Part shown: in pieces, positions 1 to 8,599 of the stretch
How positions within the stretch are numbered: position 1 is the first letter of the stretch
Layout of the letters: every line of letters starts with the position of its first letter
Assembly (NCBI GenBank): GCA_002328075.1
Contig: DCVT01000022.1
Location: forward strand, 93,855 to 157,854
Length of the DNA stretch: 64,000 bases
Source of the DNA: Anaerolineales bacterium UBA2181
GTDB lineage: Bacteria; Chloroflexota; Anaerolineae; Promineifilales; UBA4811
Direction: 5' to 3'
The notes under the pieces: model-generated
Database searches by the model: none
Seen by the model: only the letters and a program-made list of their open reading frames with translations
What the model was told of the DNA's origin: nothing
Program-made: the position numbers and the translations under genes

Positions 1-2
1 AC

Positions 3-503
3 TACCCGTCGGGAATGCGGACAATGAGCGCTGCTGGTGAGACCGCGGACGGCGGCGTATTGCAGTCCAACGAGATAGGGGCCGAATTCCTGAGTGCTGA
101 GGCGGCCGGCAAAGCGACTACCAAGTTCATTATCCCCCTCATGGGTCTGGTGGTGCTGATTCTGGCCCTGACGGCCGGGTTCTCGCTGGTCGCCGCCCGC
201 AAGCGCAAGCCGGTGGCCTGGGGCCAGCCGCGCAAGTATGGCCTCTCGGGCGGCACCATTTGTCCCAAGTGCGGCCGGCCGTTTCCTCTCAGCCTGCTGG
301 GTTTGAACATGGGGCTGGGCAAGTTCACTGCCTGTCCACACTGTGGTAAGTGGTCGGTGGTGCGGTCACGCCCGTTGGCCGAATTGCGGGCCGCAGAGGC
401 ATCGGAACTGGAGCGTGCTGGCGAAAAACCACAGGTAGCGGAAAGATCATCCGAAGAAAAACTGCAGCAGGATCTGGACGATTCGCGGTACCAATCTTTC
501 TAG
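3..503 (+). CDS. Membrane protein with C-terminal zinc ribbon (5' partial)
   Basis: The reading frame is open to the left window edge, so the start is probably outside; the first internal ATG is at 15. The visible part has a single strong membrane segment (about residues 38-62 counted from that ATG) followed by a basic RKRK stop-transfer patch and a cytoplasmic zinc ribbon with CPKCG and CPHCG pairs. The tail is charged and probably disordered. The layout suggests an exported N-terminal region outside the window, one anchor, and a small metal-binding domain inside. No family is recognised, and the function is unknown. Confidence 0.6.
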   Translation, partial: YPSGMRTMSAAGETADGGVLQSNEIGAEFLSAEAAGKATTKFIIPLMGLVVLILALTAGFSLVAARKRKPVAWGQPRKYGLSGGTICPKCGRPFPLSLLGLNMGLGKFTACPHCGKWSVVRSRPLAELRAAEASELERAGEKPQVAERSSEEKLQQDLDDSRYQSF

Positions 504-625
504 CCGGATGCACTGCGGCTTGGCCTCGGCGGGTGATGGGCGGCCTTTGAAGGGCGGCGGCACCTCGCATCACCCGGTGGTGACCGGAAGGTATCTCGCT
601 AATTGACGAGGGGCAGGGTAGGCTG

Positions 626-2287
626 ATGGTAGGTATGCAGGCTCTGCTAGAGGTATTGGCGGCTGCCGGGGTTCGGCACATCTTTGGCAACCCGGGTTCG
701 ACCGAGCTATCTTTGAACGCGGCGCTGGCCACCGACAGCCGTTTTACGTACATCCTGGGGTTGCAGGAGGTGCCAGTAGCAGCCATGGCAGATGGGTACG
801 CCATGGCATCCGGCGGCCTGGGTGTGGCCTGCGTGCACACCTGTTGCGGGCTGGGCAACGCAATGGGTATGCTATACAACGCCTACTGCGAGGGGAGCTC
901 GCTGCTGGTGTTGGCCGGTCAGCAAGATCGACGGTTGCGGTTCGAAGAACCGGTGTTGGCCGGCGATATGGTGAGCGTGGCGCGACCCTGGACCAAGTGG
1001 GCTACCGAGATCGAGCGGGTCGAGGATCTTCCTTCCGCCGTGCGTCGGGCAGTGCAAACCGCTCTCACGCCACCGACAGGGCCAGTTTTCCTCTCAATCC
1101 CGGTGGACGTGCAATTGACGGGCGTTGAAGGGCTGGACCTGACGCCTCCACACGTTCCAGACCGCCGGGTGAGACCGCCGCAAGACGCACTCAACCGGGC
1201 AGCCACACTGCTGGCTGAGGCTTGCCATCCCGTGATCCTGGCTGGAAGTCGGGTGGTGGAGGCCGGGGCTGTGGCGGAACTGGTGACGTTGGCCGAACTG
1301 TTGGGAGCGCTGGTGCTGGCCGACCCACCGACCTCGCACGGTCGGTTGCCAATGCCGGCCGACGATCCGCTCTACGGCGGGACGGTGCCGCAAGATGCCA
1401 ACAGCCTGGCCCGGCGGCTGGCGGACAAGGACGTGGTCCTGGCAGTGGGCATCAGCCTCTTGCGCCGGTTTCAGTATCAGGACGCGGAGCAACCCTTTCG
1501 TGCCGGCGTGCACCTCATCCAGATGGATAGTGACTCCTGGGAACTGGGAAAAAACTATCCGGTGGAGATAGCTCTGGTGGGAGATCCTCAGGCCGGCTTG
1601 GCCGAGCTGGTGGATATGGTCGCCCTCAGTTATGGGTCAGAGCAAAGGGAGGCAGCTGCCCGCCGGAGAATTGAGCTGGCAGCGCGCCGAGCGGACAACC
1701 GGGCTCGGCTGTTGCTTGAGATGGAAAAGCAACGCGGGCGGCGGCCGATGTCGCCGGTCGTCATGATGGAGGCGCTGGCCCGCGCCCTGCCGCCTGATGC
1801 CGCCGTGGTATTGGAGGCCTCGGCGCACACCCATCTCAACGTGCTGGAGCGTCTGGGCGTGCTGCGCGACCCGACCGGGCATTTTGGCCACCGCGGGTGG
1901 GCGCTGGGTTGGGGCTTGGGGTGTGCCATCGGCGTCAAGCTGGCATGGCCCGACCGGCCGGCAGTAGCGCTGTTGGGCGACGGCGCGGCGCTCTATACCA
2001 TCCAGGGGCTTTGGTCAGCAGCCCACCACCGGGTGCCGGTGGTCTTTGTCATAGCCAACAACGCTCAATACAACGTGCTCAAGCACACTGCCGATGGGTT
2101 GTGGGTGCCCCCGGAAAAGTTGGTGGGCCTGGATCTGACCGAACCAGAGGTCGATTTCGTGGCGCTGTCCCACGGATTTGGCGTGGAGGCGTTCCGGGTA
2201 ACCGAGCCGGACGACCTTGCTCAGCGCGTAGCAGCAGGCGTGGAAGGGGCCGAACCGCTGTTGTTGGACGTGACCATCGAGCGATAG
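626..2287 (+). CDS. ThDP-dependent decarboxylase, benzoylformate decarboxylase-like
   Basis: A 553-residue enzyme of the acetolactate synthase/benzoylformate decarboxylase superfamily, which uses thiamine diphosphate to decarboxylate 2-oxo acids. The N-terminal PYR domain carries GNPGS (about 21-25) and the cofactor-activating Glu48 in LQEVP. His71 in HTCCGLGNAMG aligns with the catalytic His70 of benzoylformate decarboxylase. The C-terminal PP domain has GDGAALYTIQGLW (about 450) and the NN of IANNAQYN, the diphosphate/Mg motif. The position of the second active-site histidine (His281, in YHQY) reads RFQY here, so substrate or rate may differ. A hairpin (2294-2318) follows the stop. The family is certain, the substrate is not. 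Confidence 0.85.
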   Translation: MVGMQALLEVLAAAGVRHIFGNPGSTELSLNAALATDSRFTYILGLQEVPVAAMADGYAMASGGLGVACVHTCCGLGNAMGMLYNAYCEGSSLLVLAGQQDRRLRFEEPVLAGDMVSVARPWTKWATEIERVEDLPSAVRRAVQTALTPPTGPVFLSIPVDVQLTGVEGLDLTPPHVPDRRVRPPQDALNRAATLLAEACHPVILAGSRVVEAGAVAELVTLAELLGALVLADPPTSHGRLPMPADDPLYGGTVPQDANSLARRLADKDVVLAVGISLLRRFQYQDAEQPFRAGVHLIQMDSDSWELGKNYPVEIALVGDPQAGLAELVDMVALSYGSEQREAAARRRIELAARRADNRARLLLEMEKQRGRRPMSPVVMMEALARALPPDAAVVLEASAHTHLNVLERLGVLRDPTGHFGHRGWALGWGLGCAIGVKLAWPDRPAVALLGDGAALYTIQGLWSAAHHRVPVVFVIANNAQYNVLKHTADGLWVPPEKLVGLDLTEPEVDFVALSHGFGVEAFRVTEPDDLAQRVAAGVEGAEPLLLDVTIER

Positions 2288-2293
2288 GGGAAC

Positions 2294-2318
2294 GGAGCCG
2301 ACTGGGGCGCTCGGCTCC
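2294..2318. terminator. Hairpin between convergent genes, possible terminator
   Basis: GGAGCCGA (2294-2301) pairs perfectly with TCGGCTCC (2311-2318) over a 9-nt loop, just after the decarboxylase stop. There is no T-tract, so intrinsic termination is only a possibility. Confidence 0.35.
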
Positions 2319-2417
2319 AGAAGCGGCGGGACGGAGGAATCGGCCGGTTGCCGGTTCAATGCGGCGCATTTTCGTGCCGGCACTGGACCTGCTGGCGGGG
2401 CGCGGCCAGGCTTTGCG

Positions 2418-2792
2418 TCAGGCTTCGGTGTCCAGATAGACGCTGTTCTCCGGCTCCCAGGCAGGCACACAGACGGCAACAAACTCCAGGTCCTGCTCAC
2501 CCGCGTTCCGTATCTGATGAGCTACGCCGGACCGCACCAACACCGCATCCCCGGGATGCACGTCCAGGACCTGCTCGCCCAGAAGCATCCGGCCGCGGCC
2601 GAGCAAGAAGGTGTAGCTTTCCTCAGCCTCAGGGTGTTGATGTAAGCGGGATCCCTTTCCGGGCGAGATGACCACCCGGGCCACGCTATGGCGGGTGCTA
2701 AGCTTGCCGGCCGACCGGCCGATGAGTTCGTATATGACCTCGCCGTGTTGCGTGATCAGGGTTTCAACCGCTGTGTCAGTGATGGTCTCCAT
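2418..2792 (-). CDS. Small cupin-domain protein
   Basis: A 124-residue single-domain cupin. The first cupin motif is visible as a run of PGKGSRLHQHPEAEESY, giving two His and a Glu ligand; the second is PGDAVLVRSGVAHQIRN with the fourth ligand His. GRGRMLLGEQ lies between them. These small mononuclear-metal beta barrels act as sugar or metabolite binding or isomerising proteins, and the substrate cannot be told. The start at 2792 was chosen because GAGGTG sits just upstream and the longer open frame to 2930 does not look like protein. Confidence 0.8.
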   Translation of the reverse strand: METITDTAVETLITQHGEVIYELIGRSAGKLSTRHSVARVVISPGKGSRLHQHPEAEESYTFLLGRGRMLLGEQVLDVHPGDAVLVRSGVAHQIRNAGEQDLEFVAVCVPAWEPENSVYLDTEA

Positions 2793-3679
2793 TTTCACCT
2801 CTCGATCCACTGTTAGGTCTATTCCGCACCGCGCAACAGAGCGCGGCGGCATGGATTCGCCCATTTGGCGTTTCAACGGGTCCCTGTCGGCGAGTTGGCG
2901 GATGCCGCAGTCCTGAAACCGTTGGTCCAACCGGCGCAGACCGCGCGGGACGGATGCGAAACGGTACCGACCGACACGACCGCCAGCACCGGAATGACGT
3001 GATCGTCGGGCCGAAGACCCAATTGACGATTGGAGTTACGGGCATCCCGTTCACTCCCCGGCATTGCCTTGATGCGAGCCGCCGCCGCAGGCCGGCCGCC
3101 GGATTGTACCACGACATGGTCACGCCATCCATCGCGAACCCCTGTTCCCTGACGAGACGACGTCTATGGTAGAATAATCAAAGAGTCGGTGAAAGGCGGC
3201 AGCAGTCTCTGAGCCTGTAAGGGGCTTGGCCCTTCTCCGGGCAAACGACAACTCCTGTCAGGTTCTGATGTGAGGGCGATTCCCAACAACTCGTTGCCAC
3301 GTGGACGTGAGCCGGAGGTTGCGGTTATCTGCCCGGCATGAGGCGGGCCAACAACTGGTTGGGTGTATTTGCGGGTCTCGGGTCGGCGCTCCGATAGGTG
3401 GCCGGAGGATGCCGCCAGAGTCGGCAGCCCTTAGCTGAACAAAACAAAGATGCTGATCGTCGAGGCGCCCGGCGCCCATCTGGTGCACACCTGGAGCACC
3501 TAGAATCAATTGAATTCGATGCCCGAGAATGGCGGTGTGTTGGCGGACCTTCTCTACAACGAATACGCTTCGTCTCGGACGGAGGCCAAAGAGCCCATCA
3601 CTGACATCGGTTTCCGCCCCGATTTGATGGGTGACCTCTACACGGGTTGAGTTTCGGAATTCGCTGACGAGTCTCTATT
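2793..3679. other. Long stretch without a convincing gene
   Basis: About 890 nt between the cupin start and arfB. Open frames here have Arg/Pro/Ser-rich, frame-shadow composition. An extended -10 promoter (3167-3175) faces arfB, leaving roughly 500 nt of potential leader or non-coding transcript. Small inverted repeats such as CCAAC/GTTGG (about 3348-3362) are present. I recognise no known RNA family. Confidence 0.5.
3167..3175 (+). promoter_or_regulatory. Extended -10 promoter element
   Basis: TGGTAGAAT is a TGn-extended -10 hexamer (TAGAAT). No good -35 is visible upstream, which is usual for extended -10 promoters. It would drive a roughly 500-nt leader to arfB or a separate RNA. Confidence 0.35.
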
Positions 3680-4102
3680 GTGATTCAGGTTACGCCAGCC
3701 ATACAGATCGCACCAAGCGAGATACAGCTTGTGTTTGTGCGCGCGTCCGGCCCCGGCGGCCAAAACGTCAACAAGGTTGCATCGGCGGTACAACTTTATT
3801 ATGATGTGCGCGGCTCACCGCTGGAGCCGGACGTCAAGCAACGTCTACTCCGGTTGGCCGGCCGGCGGGTCACAGAGGAGGGCGTGCTTATCATCGAAGC
3901 CAAGCGATACCGAAACCAGGAGCGGAACCGCGAGGATGCCGTCCAAAGGCTGGTCCGGTTGATCCGAAAAGCTCTGGAGCAACCCCCGGCCCGCCGCGCC
4001 ACCCGTCCGAGTCGGGCGGCCAAGGCCGTCCGGGTTGACCAAAAGACCCACCGTGGCAGGCTCAAACGCGCTCGCCGGCGCGTTCCAGATGACCGGTATT
4101 GA
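3680..4102 (+). CDS. arfB: Alternative ribosome-rescue factor ArfB (peptidyl-tRNA hydrolase)
   Basis: A 140-residue protein, the usual length for ArfB/YaeJ, which releases nascent chains from ribosomes stalled without a stop codon. The class I release-factor GGQ motif is at residues 26-28 within SGPGGQNVNK. The C-terminal third is rich in Arg/Lys (KTHRGRLKRARRR), matching the tail that enters the empty mRNA channel. Start is GTG at 3680. It stands alone, with about 200 nt before the arsenic operon. Confidence 0.9.
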   Translation: MIQVTPAIQIAPSEIQLVFVRASGPGGQNVNKVASAVQLYYDVRGSPLEPDVKQRLLRLAGRRVTEEGVLIIEAKRYRNQERNREDAVQRLVRLIRKALEQPPARRATRPSRAAKAVRVDQKTHRGRLKRARRRVPDDRY

Positions 4103-4243
4103 CTCTATTGGTGCGGGGCCTGGCCGGGACGACGTGGCGTCGCTGAGCCAACAAGGCGCCGACCGGAAACCTGCTGACCGGCACAGCCGGGCAAGTTGAC
4201 CTTCATTGCTGGGGTTCAGGTTGTTTGCCGGGGGACCTATAGC

Positions 4244-4271
4244 TTGACACTCTGGCAAACGATGCTATCAT
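4244..4271 (+). promoter_or_regulatory. Sigma70-type promoter of arsR-arsM
   Basis: A perfect -35 TTGACA (4244-4249) is followed by a 16-nt spacer and -10 TATCAT (4266-4271). The predicted transcription start, about 4279, falls inside the inverted repeats of the putative ArsR operator. Confidence 0.7.
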
Positions 4272-4295
4272 ATAGACGTATTGATAGATGTCTAT
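4265..4295. promoter_or_regulatory. Putative ArsR operator, two interleaved inverted repeats
   Basis: CTATCA (4265-4270) pairs with TGATAG (4282-4287), and ATAGAC (4272-4277) pairs with GTCTAT (4290-4295). The two dyads interleave over the -10 element and transcription start, the expected position for an autorepressing ArsR dimer. Confidence 0.6.
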
Positions 4296-4312
4296 GTGTG
4301 GATCAATAACTG

Positions 4313-4597
4313 GTGCAATCTGATCTCTGTGTCAAGTTCTGTCGGGCGCTGGCCGACGAAACACGCCAGAAAATACTGGTGATGCTTCTGGACCGGGAGA
4401 TGTCCGTCAACCAGATCGTGCAAGTCTTTGAGGTATCACAACCCACTATCTCGCATCACCTGAGCGTCCTGCGCCAGTTTGGTTTGCTGGCCGGCCGCAA
4501 GGAAGGAAAGCAGGTCTATTACCGGACCAATCGGGACATGGTGGCGGAATGCTGCGGCCGGCTGACGGTCAAACTGGATGCCCAGGAAGAACTATGA
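4313..4597 (+). CDS. arsR: ArsR-family metalloregulator
   Basis: A 94-residue winged-helix repressor with the ArsR/SmtB core: ALADETRQKILVMLL, the recognition helix SQPTISHHLSVLRQ, and the wing GRKEGKQVYY. The usual arsenite-sensing CVC in the DNA-binding helix is absent. Cysteines are instead at 6 and 10 (CVKFC) and 80-81 (CC), suggesting an independently evolved As(III) site joining the two termini. Start is GTG at 4313. It sits directly behind a promoter/operator and ahead of arsM, so it most likely represses its own operon and is released by arsenite. Confidence 0.85.
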   Translation: MQSDLCVKFCRALADETRQKILVMLLDREMSVNQIVQVFEVSQPTISHHLSVLRQFGLLAGRKEGKQVYYRTNRDMVAECCGRLTVKLDAQEEL

Positions 4598-4734
4598 TTC
4601 GACAATGGCATTATCGGCTATACGGGATGGTGCCAGGAGAACCGGTGATGCTGGGCGGCCCCACTAGCTGTCAGCAGGGGTCGTGTGCAGCCGCCATTCG
4701 GCTCGCCGTTTTCAGAACGGCATCTCTCGAGTAG
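4594..4734 (+). CDS. Possible 46-residue coupled small protein
   Basis: The ATG at 4594 overlaps the arsR stop as ATGA, which would allow translational coupling. The product has a SCQQGSC cysteine pair. It ends 23 nt before arsM. No family is recognised, and the frame may be open by chance in this 160-nt gap. Confidence 0.25.
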   Translation: MIRQWHYRLYGMVPGEPVMLGGPTSCQQGSCAAAIRLAVFRTASLE

Positions 4735-4757
4735 GTTTTTGAGTTGAGGAATCTGAA

Positions 4758-5687
4758 ATGGGCACGTCAGTGACAGATGAACAGATCAAACAGGAAGTAC
4801 GAAAAAGGTATGGGCAATGGGCCGGGCGATTCGGCGAACCCATGGCGCAGCCCGCGAACACGGCGTATGCAGCGCAGCAGGGCACGATCATCCCGCTGGC
4901 GGACTCTGTGCCGTCGAACGCCTGCTGTGCCCCCGGCGACCGGCCCGTCGGAGAGGGATGCTGCTCGGGCGAGTCAGGACAAGGCAGGATCGCTGACCTG
5001 CTCTATTCGTCACACGAGTTGGCGGTGCTGCCCGAGAGCGTGACCGGCGCCGCGGCCGGGTGTGGCAACCCAACCGCGATTGCGGAACTACGGCCGGGCG
5101 AGACTGTGTTGGATCTCGGGTCTGGCGGTGGGATCGACTGTTTCCTGGCTGCCCGGCAAGTGGGCCCGCACGGACAGGTCATCGGGTTGGACATGACCCC
5201 GGAGATGGTCAAGCTGGCTCGCCGCAACGCCAAGAAACTGGCGTTGTCCAACGTCGATTTTCGTTGGGGCGAGATCGAAGAGATTCCGCTGCCCGACGAC
5301 TCGGTGGACGTGGTCATCTCCAACTGTGTCATCAACCTCTCTCCGGACAAGGATGCTGTCTTTGCGGAGACCTATCGCGTCCTGCGGCCGGGAGGCCGGC
5401 TGGCGGTTTCCGATATGGTCCTGGAGGGTGATTTGCCACCGACGATCCGCGCCCGGATGGACTCCTGGGCGGCTTGCATATCGGGAGCCCTGGAGAAGCA
5501 GACCTACCTGGACAAGATACGCGAGGCCGGGTTTGCGGATATCGAGGTAGCATCGGTGGACTATGTGCCGCTGTGTGTCCCAGATTGGGAGTCGGGCACC
5601 GACAAAACATCAGATTCCGGGATCGACCAGCGGTCGCTGGCCCGTATGGTTGCCAGCATCAAGGTCAAGGCACGAAAACCGGCTTAG
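4758..5687 (+). CDS. arsM: Arsenite S-adenosylmethionine methyltransferase ArsM
   Basis: A 309-residue class I methyltransferase that converts As(III) to methylated arsenicals. The SAM-binding motif is VLDLGSGGG (117-125), followed by the acidic VIGLD (141-145). The arsenic-binding cysteines are present: C190 in SNCVINL and C240 in WAACISG, 50 residues apart as in characterised ArsM, and N-terminal CC pairs at 56-57 and 68-69. The last third carries the ArsM-type C-terminal region. It lies in one operon with arsR, giving an arsenic-inducible detoxification unit without an efflux pump in the window. Confidence 0.92.
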   Translation: MGTSVTDEQIKQEVRKRYGQWAGRFGEPMAQPANTAYAAQQGTIIPLADSVPSNACCAPGDRPVGEGCCSGESGQGRIADLLYSSHELAVLPESVTGAAAGCGNPTAIAELRPGETVLDLGSGGGIDCFLAARQVGPHGQVIGLDMTPEMVKLARRNAKKLALSNVDFRWGEIEEIPLPDDSVDVVISNCVINLSPDKDAVFAETYRVLRPGGRLAVSDMVLEGDLPPTIRARMDSWAACISGALEKQTYLDKIREAGFADIEVASVDYVPLCVPDWESGTDKTSDSGIDQRSLARMVASIKVKARKPA

Positions 5688-5837
5688 CCGGATGCTGTGG
5701 GTTGCCGGGCAGTCTGTTTTCGCGGTGCTATGGCCGGCGAGTCGGGTCCTGTTGGTGCACGGACGCGACAGGGCACGTCGACGTGTAGTTGCTCGCCCTG
5801 CCTGATAGGCAGTATCGACTTGGTGGGAGGAGGAACC

Positions 5838-6764
5838 ATGCAACGGCCACAGCCGCATCCACATCTGCATATTGCACCCGCCGATTGGTGGACCAGCTTT
5901 CTGGTGATGGTTCGGTCCGCTGAGGAGCAGCAGAGGGCGCGGGTGCTCATCGAGAGCCTTCGCACCTTTGGCGGCCCGTTGAGCGGTTGCCCGGTCTGGG
6001 TCTTGGTGCCGGACACAGCCGACGTGCTCCCCACATTACAGGATTTGGGAGAGGTGATTCTGTTCCCATTCGAAGTGGCGGCCAACTTGCAGGCGACGTA
6101 TTTCTCGGCCAAGGTGAGCGCCTGTGCGGTCGCCGAATCCGAGGCGCCCCGCGGGGTGCGATCACTGGTTTGGCTTGACCCATGTACGCTCATCCTCCAG
6201 CCGCCTTACCAGCTTGACCTAACGGGTGCCGTGGCCGCGTTCCGGCCGGTCCATATCCGAAACGTCGGTTCGTTGGCCAGCGAACCGCTAGACCCGTATT
6301 GGACGGGAATTTACCGCGCAGTGGGCCTGGAGGCGGTGCGGCAGGAGGTGGAATCATTCGTGGACGGTCAGCGGTTGCGGCCGTACTATAACACGCATGT
6401 CTTTGCCTGGGATCCGTCGAGCGGGTTGGCAACCCGGTGGCTGGATTCCTTCAGAGCCCTGGCGACTGATCGCAGCTTTCGCGATGGGCCCTGCCAAGAT
6501 GAGTTGCATCATATCTTTCTGCACCAGGCGGTGCTAAGCGCGCTGGTGACCCGGCATCTGGCTCCAGAACAGGTTCGGCTCCTGCCGCCGGATTACAACT
6601 ACCCGCTGCACCTGCACCAGCGGGTGCCGCCGGAACGCCGGACTCTATCTCTTGGTCGTCTTGTGACCCCGGTTTACGAGGAGCATTTCCCCTCGCCGGA
6701 TACGCTGGGAGACATCCAGATAGAGGAGCCGCTCAGCGCCTGGTTGGCGTCCCGGCACAGCTGA
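5838..6764 (+). CDS. Putative GT-A-like glycosyltransferase or conserved hypothetical
   Basis: A 308-residue soluble protein. The start at 5838 was chosen because of the GGAGGAGG just upstream; the longer frame from 5697 lacks a ribosome site. LVWLDPCTLIL in the first half, YYNTHVFAWDP in the middle, and QDELHHIF...LLPPDYNYPL near the end follow the order of motifs seen in nucleotide-sugar transferases (a short Asp motif, fNxG-like segment, DQ/DE helix, PxxYN). There is no signal peptide. The assignment rests on this motif order only, and no close family is recognised. Confidence 0.5.
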   Translation: MQRPQPHPHLHIAPADWWTSFLVMVRSAEEQQRARVLIESLRTFGGPLSGCPVWVLVPDTADVLPTLQDLGEVILFPFEVAANLQATYFSAKVSACAVAESEAPRGVRSLVWLDPCTLILQPPYQLDLTGAVAAFRPVHIRNVGSLASEPLDPYWTGIYRAVGLEAVRQEVESFVDGQRLRPYYNTHVFAWDPSSGLATRWLDSFRALATDRSFRDGPCQDELHHIFLHQAVLSALVTRHLAPEQVRLLPPDYNYPLHLHQRVPPERRTLSLGRLVTPVYEEHFPSPDTLGDIQIEEPLSAWLASRHS

Positions 6765-7008
6765 CACGACGCAACGCCGAATCAGATCGGCGCTCTCCCC
6801 TGGCAGGGCGATTTCCGGCGGGGTGGTGGATCACCTATTGGCGGAAGCGACCCGGTGATAAGGACCAGCCAATACGAGCGCGTCCCGCCCGAGGTGCCCG
6901 TTGCCTGCGTCTGGCTCCTGGAGTATACTCCAAGCAGGCTCGCGGTCCAGCGCGATACGGACCCAGCAGCGGGGAACCGGACGCTACCGCGGGCAGGAGG
7001 AAGGCACT

Positions 7009-8454
7009 GTGCGACATTGGTTGGGCGAATTTCTGTGGTTTGTATGGCTGCTGCTGGCCATCACGGGCTGTGGGACCGGCGATCGACTTGAGCGAGCGCT
7101 GAACGAAGGTCAGGCAGCTCTGGAACAGGGCGACCCGGCGGCCGCGGTTGCAGCCTTGGATCGGGCGATCGAGATCGATCCCCGGTCCCTGGAGGCGTAT
7201 GTCAACCGGTGCGCTGCTGAACTCGGCCTGCAACAGTATGAGTTGGCGCTGGCGGACTGCAGCCAGGCACTGGCCCTTGACCCCACCAGTGCGCTGGCGC
7301 TGCGCCAACGGTGTGCGGCCCAGTTGGGTCTGGACGATCTGGCGGCCGCGGTGACCGATTGCACTGCCAACATTCAGCTCGACGCTGAGGATGGGTCGGC
7401 GCACGCGTACCGGTGCGAGGCTTACCTGAAGCAGGGCCAAGACGAGTTGGCCATTGCTGACTGCAGCCGGGCAATCCGGCTTGACCCTGATCTGGAGCGG
7501 GCCTATTACTTCCGTGCAAGCATTCACTTTTTCCGGCGCAACCTGGATCAGGCGCTGGCGGACTATGATCAGGCCATTGCCCTCGACCCCGACGGAGCAA
7601 CCTATAACAACCGGGGACTGGTCTTATTGAGTCTGGGGCATCTGGAAGAGGCTTTGGCCGATTTCAGCCGGACAGTGGAGCTGAGCCCGGGTATGGCAAC
7701 CGCGCACTATAATCGGGGACTGGCTTTGGCAGCCCTCGGCCGGGTGCCAGAGGCCGTAGCCGCGTACGGCAAGGCTTTGGAGCTTGACTCCTCGCTGTCC
7801 ATGGCCTACTATGACCGTGGCATCGCGCACGAAAAGCTGGGTGACTTTGACAGCGCCCTGGAGGATTACGGCCATGCAATCGAACTGGATCCAAACCTGG
7901 GAGCCGCCTATAACAATCGCGGCGCTCTGTATGCTGCCGAAGGTCAGGTGCAACAGGCAATGGCGGATCTGAGCGAGGCCATCCGTCTGGACCCAAGCAT
8001 GGCTACAGCGTGGGCTAACCGCGGGGCGCTCTACCGGGCAGCAGGAATGGTCGAGCGCGCGGTCGTTGACCTCGACCGGGCAATAGAGTTGAACCCTGGG
8101 CTGGCCCGTGCCTACAGCGACCGCGGCTTTGCATTGGATGAGCTGGGCCGGTATGACGAGGCGCTGTTGGATTATGGTGTTGCGCTGAGTCTCGACCCTT
8201 TGCTGGTGGTGGCCTACAACAACCGGGCGGTCACCCATCTCAAGCTGAACCAGCCGGCCGAGGCTCTGGCGGACCTGAACCGTGGGATTGAATTGTCGCC
8301 CACCAACGCTAACCTGTACCTCCTGCGCGGCCTGGCATACGAGCAATCGGGTAACGCCGCCGACGCCATCAGTGACCTGGAACGGGTGTTGGAGCTGACC
8401 CAGAACGCGTTGCTGGTAGAGATGGCTCAAGCTGAGCTGGAGAAGCTCAGGTGA
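7009..8454 (+). CDS. TPR-repeat lipoprotein
   Basis: A 481-residue exported protein. The start is GTG at 7009, because AGGAGGA lies 6-12 nt upstream and it places a classic lipoprotein signal (hydrophobic FLWFVWLLLAITG then Cys) at the N-terminus. The rest consists of about a dozen consecutive 34-residue tetratricopeptide units, recognisable by repeated A-x-A-x-YNNRG and ALADxxxAIELDP patterns. TPR arrays are protein-docking scaffolds; here it would be tethered outside the membrane. A weak hairpin (CGCCGA/TCGGCG, 6775-6792) precedes it. Confidence 0.85.
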   Translation: MRHWLGEFLWFVWLLLAITGCGTGDRLERALNEGQAALEQGDPAAAVAALDRAIEIDPRSLEAYVNRCAAELGLQQYELALADCSQALALDPTSALALRQRCAAQLGLDDLAAAVTDCTANIQLDAEDGSAHAYRCEAYLKQGQDELAIADCSRAIRLDPDLERAYYFRASIHFFRRNLDQALADYDQAIALDPDGATYNNRGLVLLSLGHLEEALADFSRTVELSPGMATAHYNRGLALAALGRVPEAVAAYGKALELDSSLSMAYYDRGIAHEKLGDFDSALEDYGHAIELDPNLGAAYNNRGALYAAEGQVQQAMADLSEAIRLDPSMATAWANRGALYRAAGMVERAVVDLDRAIELNPGLARAYSDRGFALDELGRYDEALLDYGVALSLDPLLVVAYNNRAVTHLKLNQPAEALADLNRGIELSPTNANLYLLRGLAYEQSGNAADAISDLERVLELTQNALLVEMAQAELEKLR

Positions 8455-8599
8455 GGGTAGCTAGGTGCTCCAAATCCCGCCTATCTCGTTTTTTGCGGCC
8501 CGGCCGGTCAACCGGTGGTAACGTCGTTGTCGCCCGTCAGGATGGGCGTCAACAGCCGGGTTGACCCGCCATCCGGCTGGCCGATTCGAAAGCACTTGT

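Noticed and set aside
3185..3265. Riboswitch-like segment (GGTGAAAGG, CCGGGCAAACGAC)
   Set aside because: Checked against cobalamin, TPP, c-di-GMP and ZTP patterns from memory; key conserved blocks are missing.
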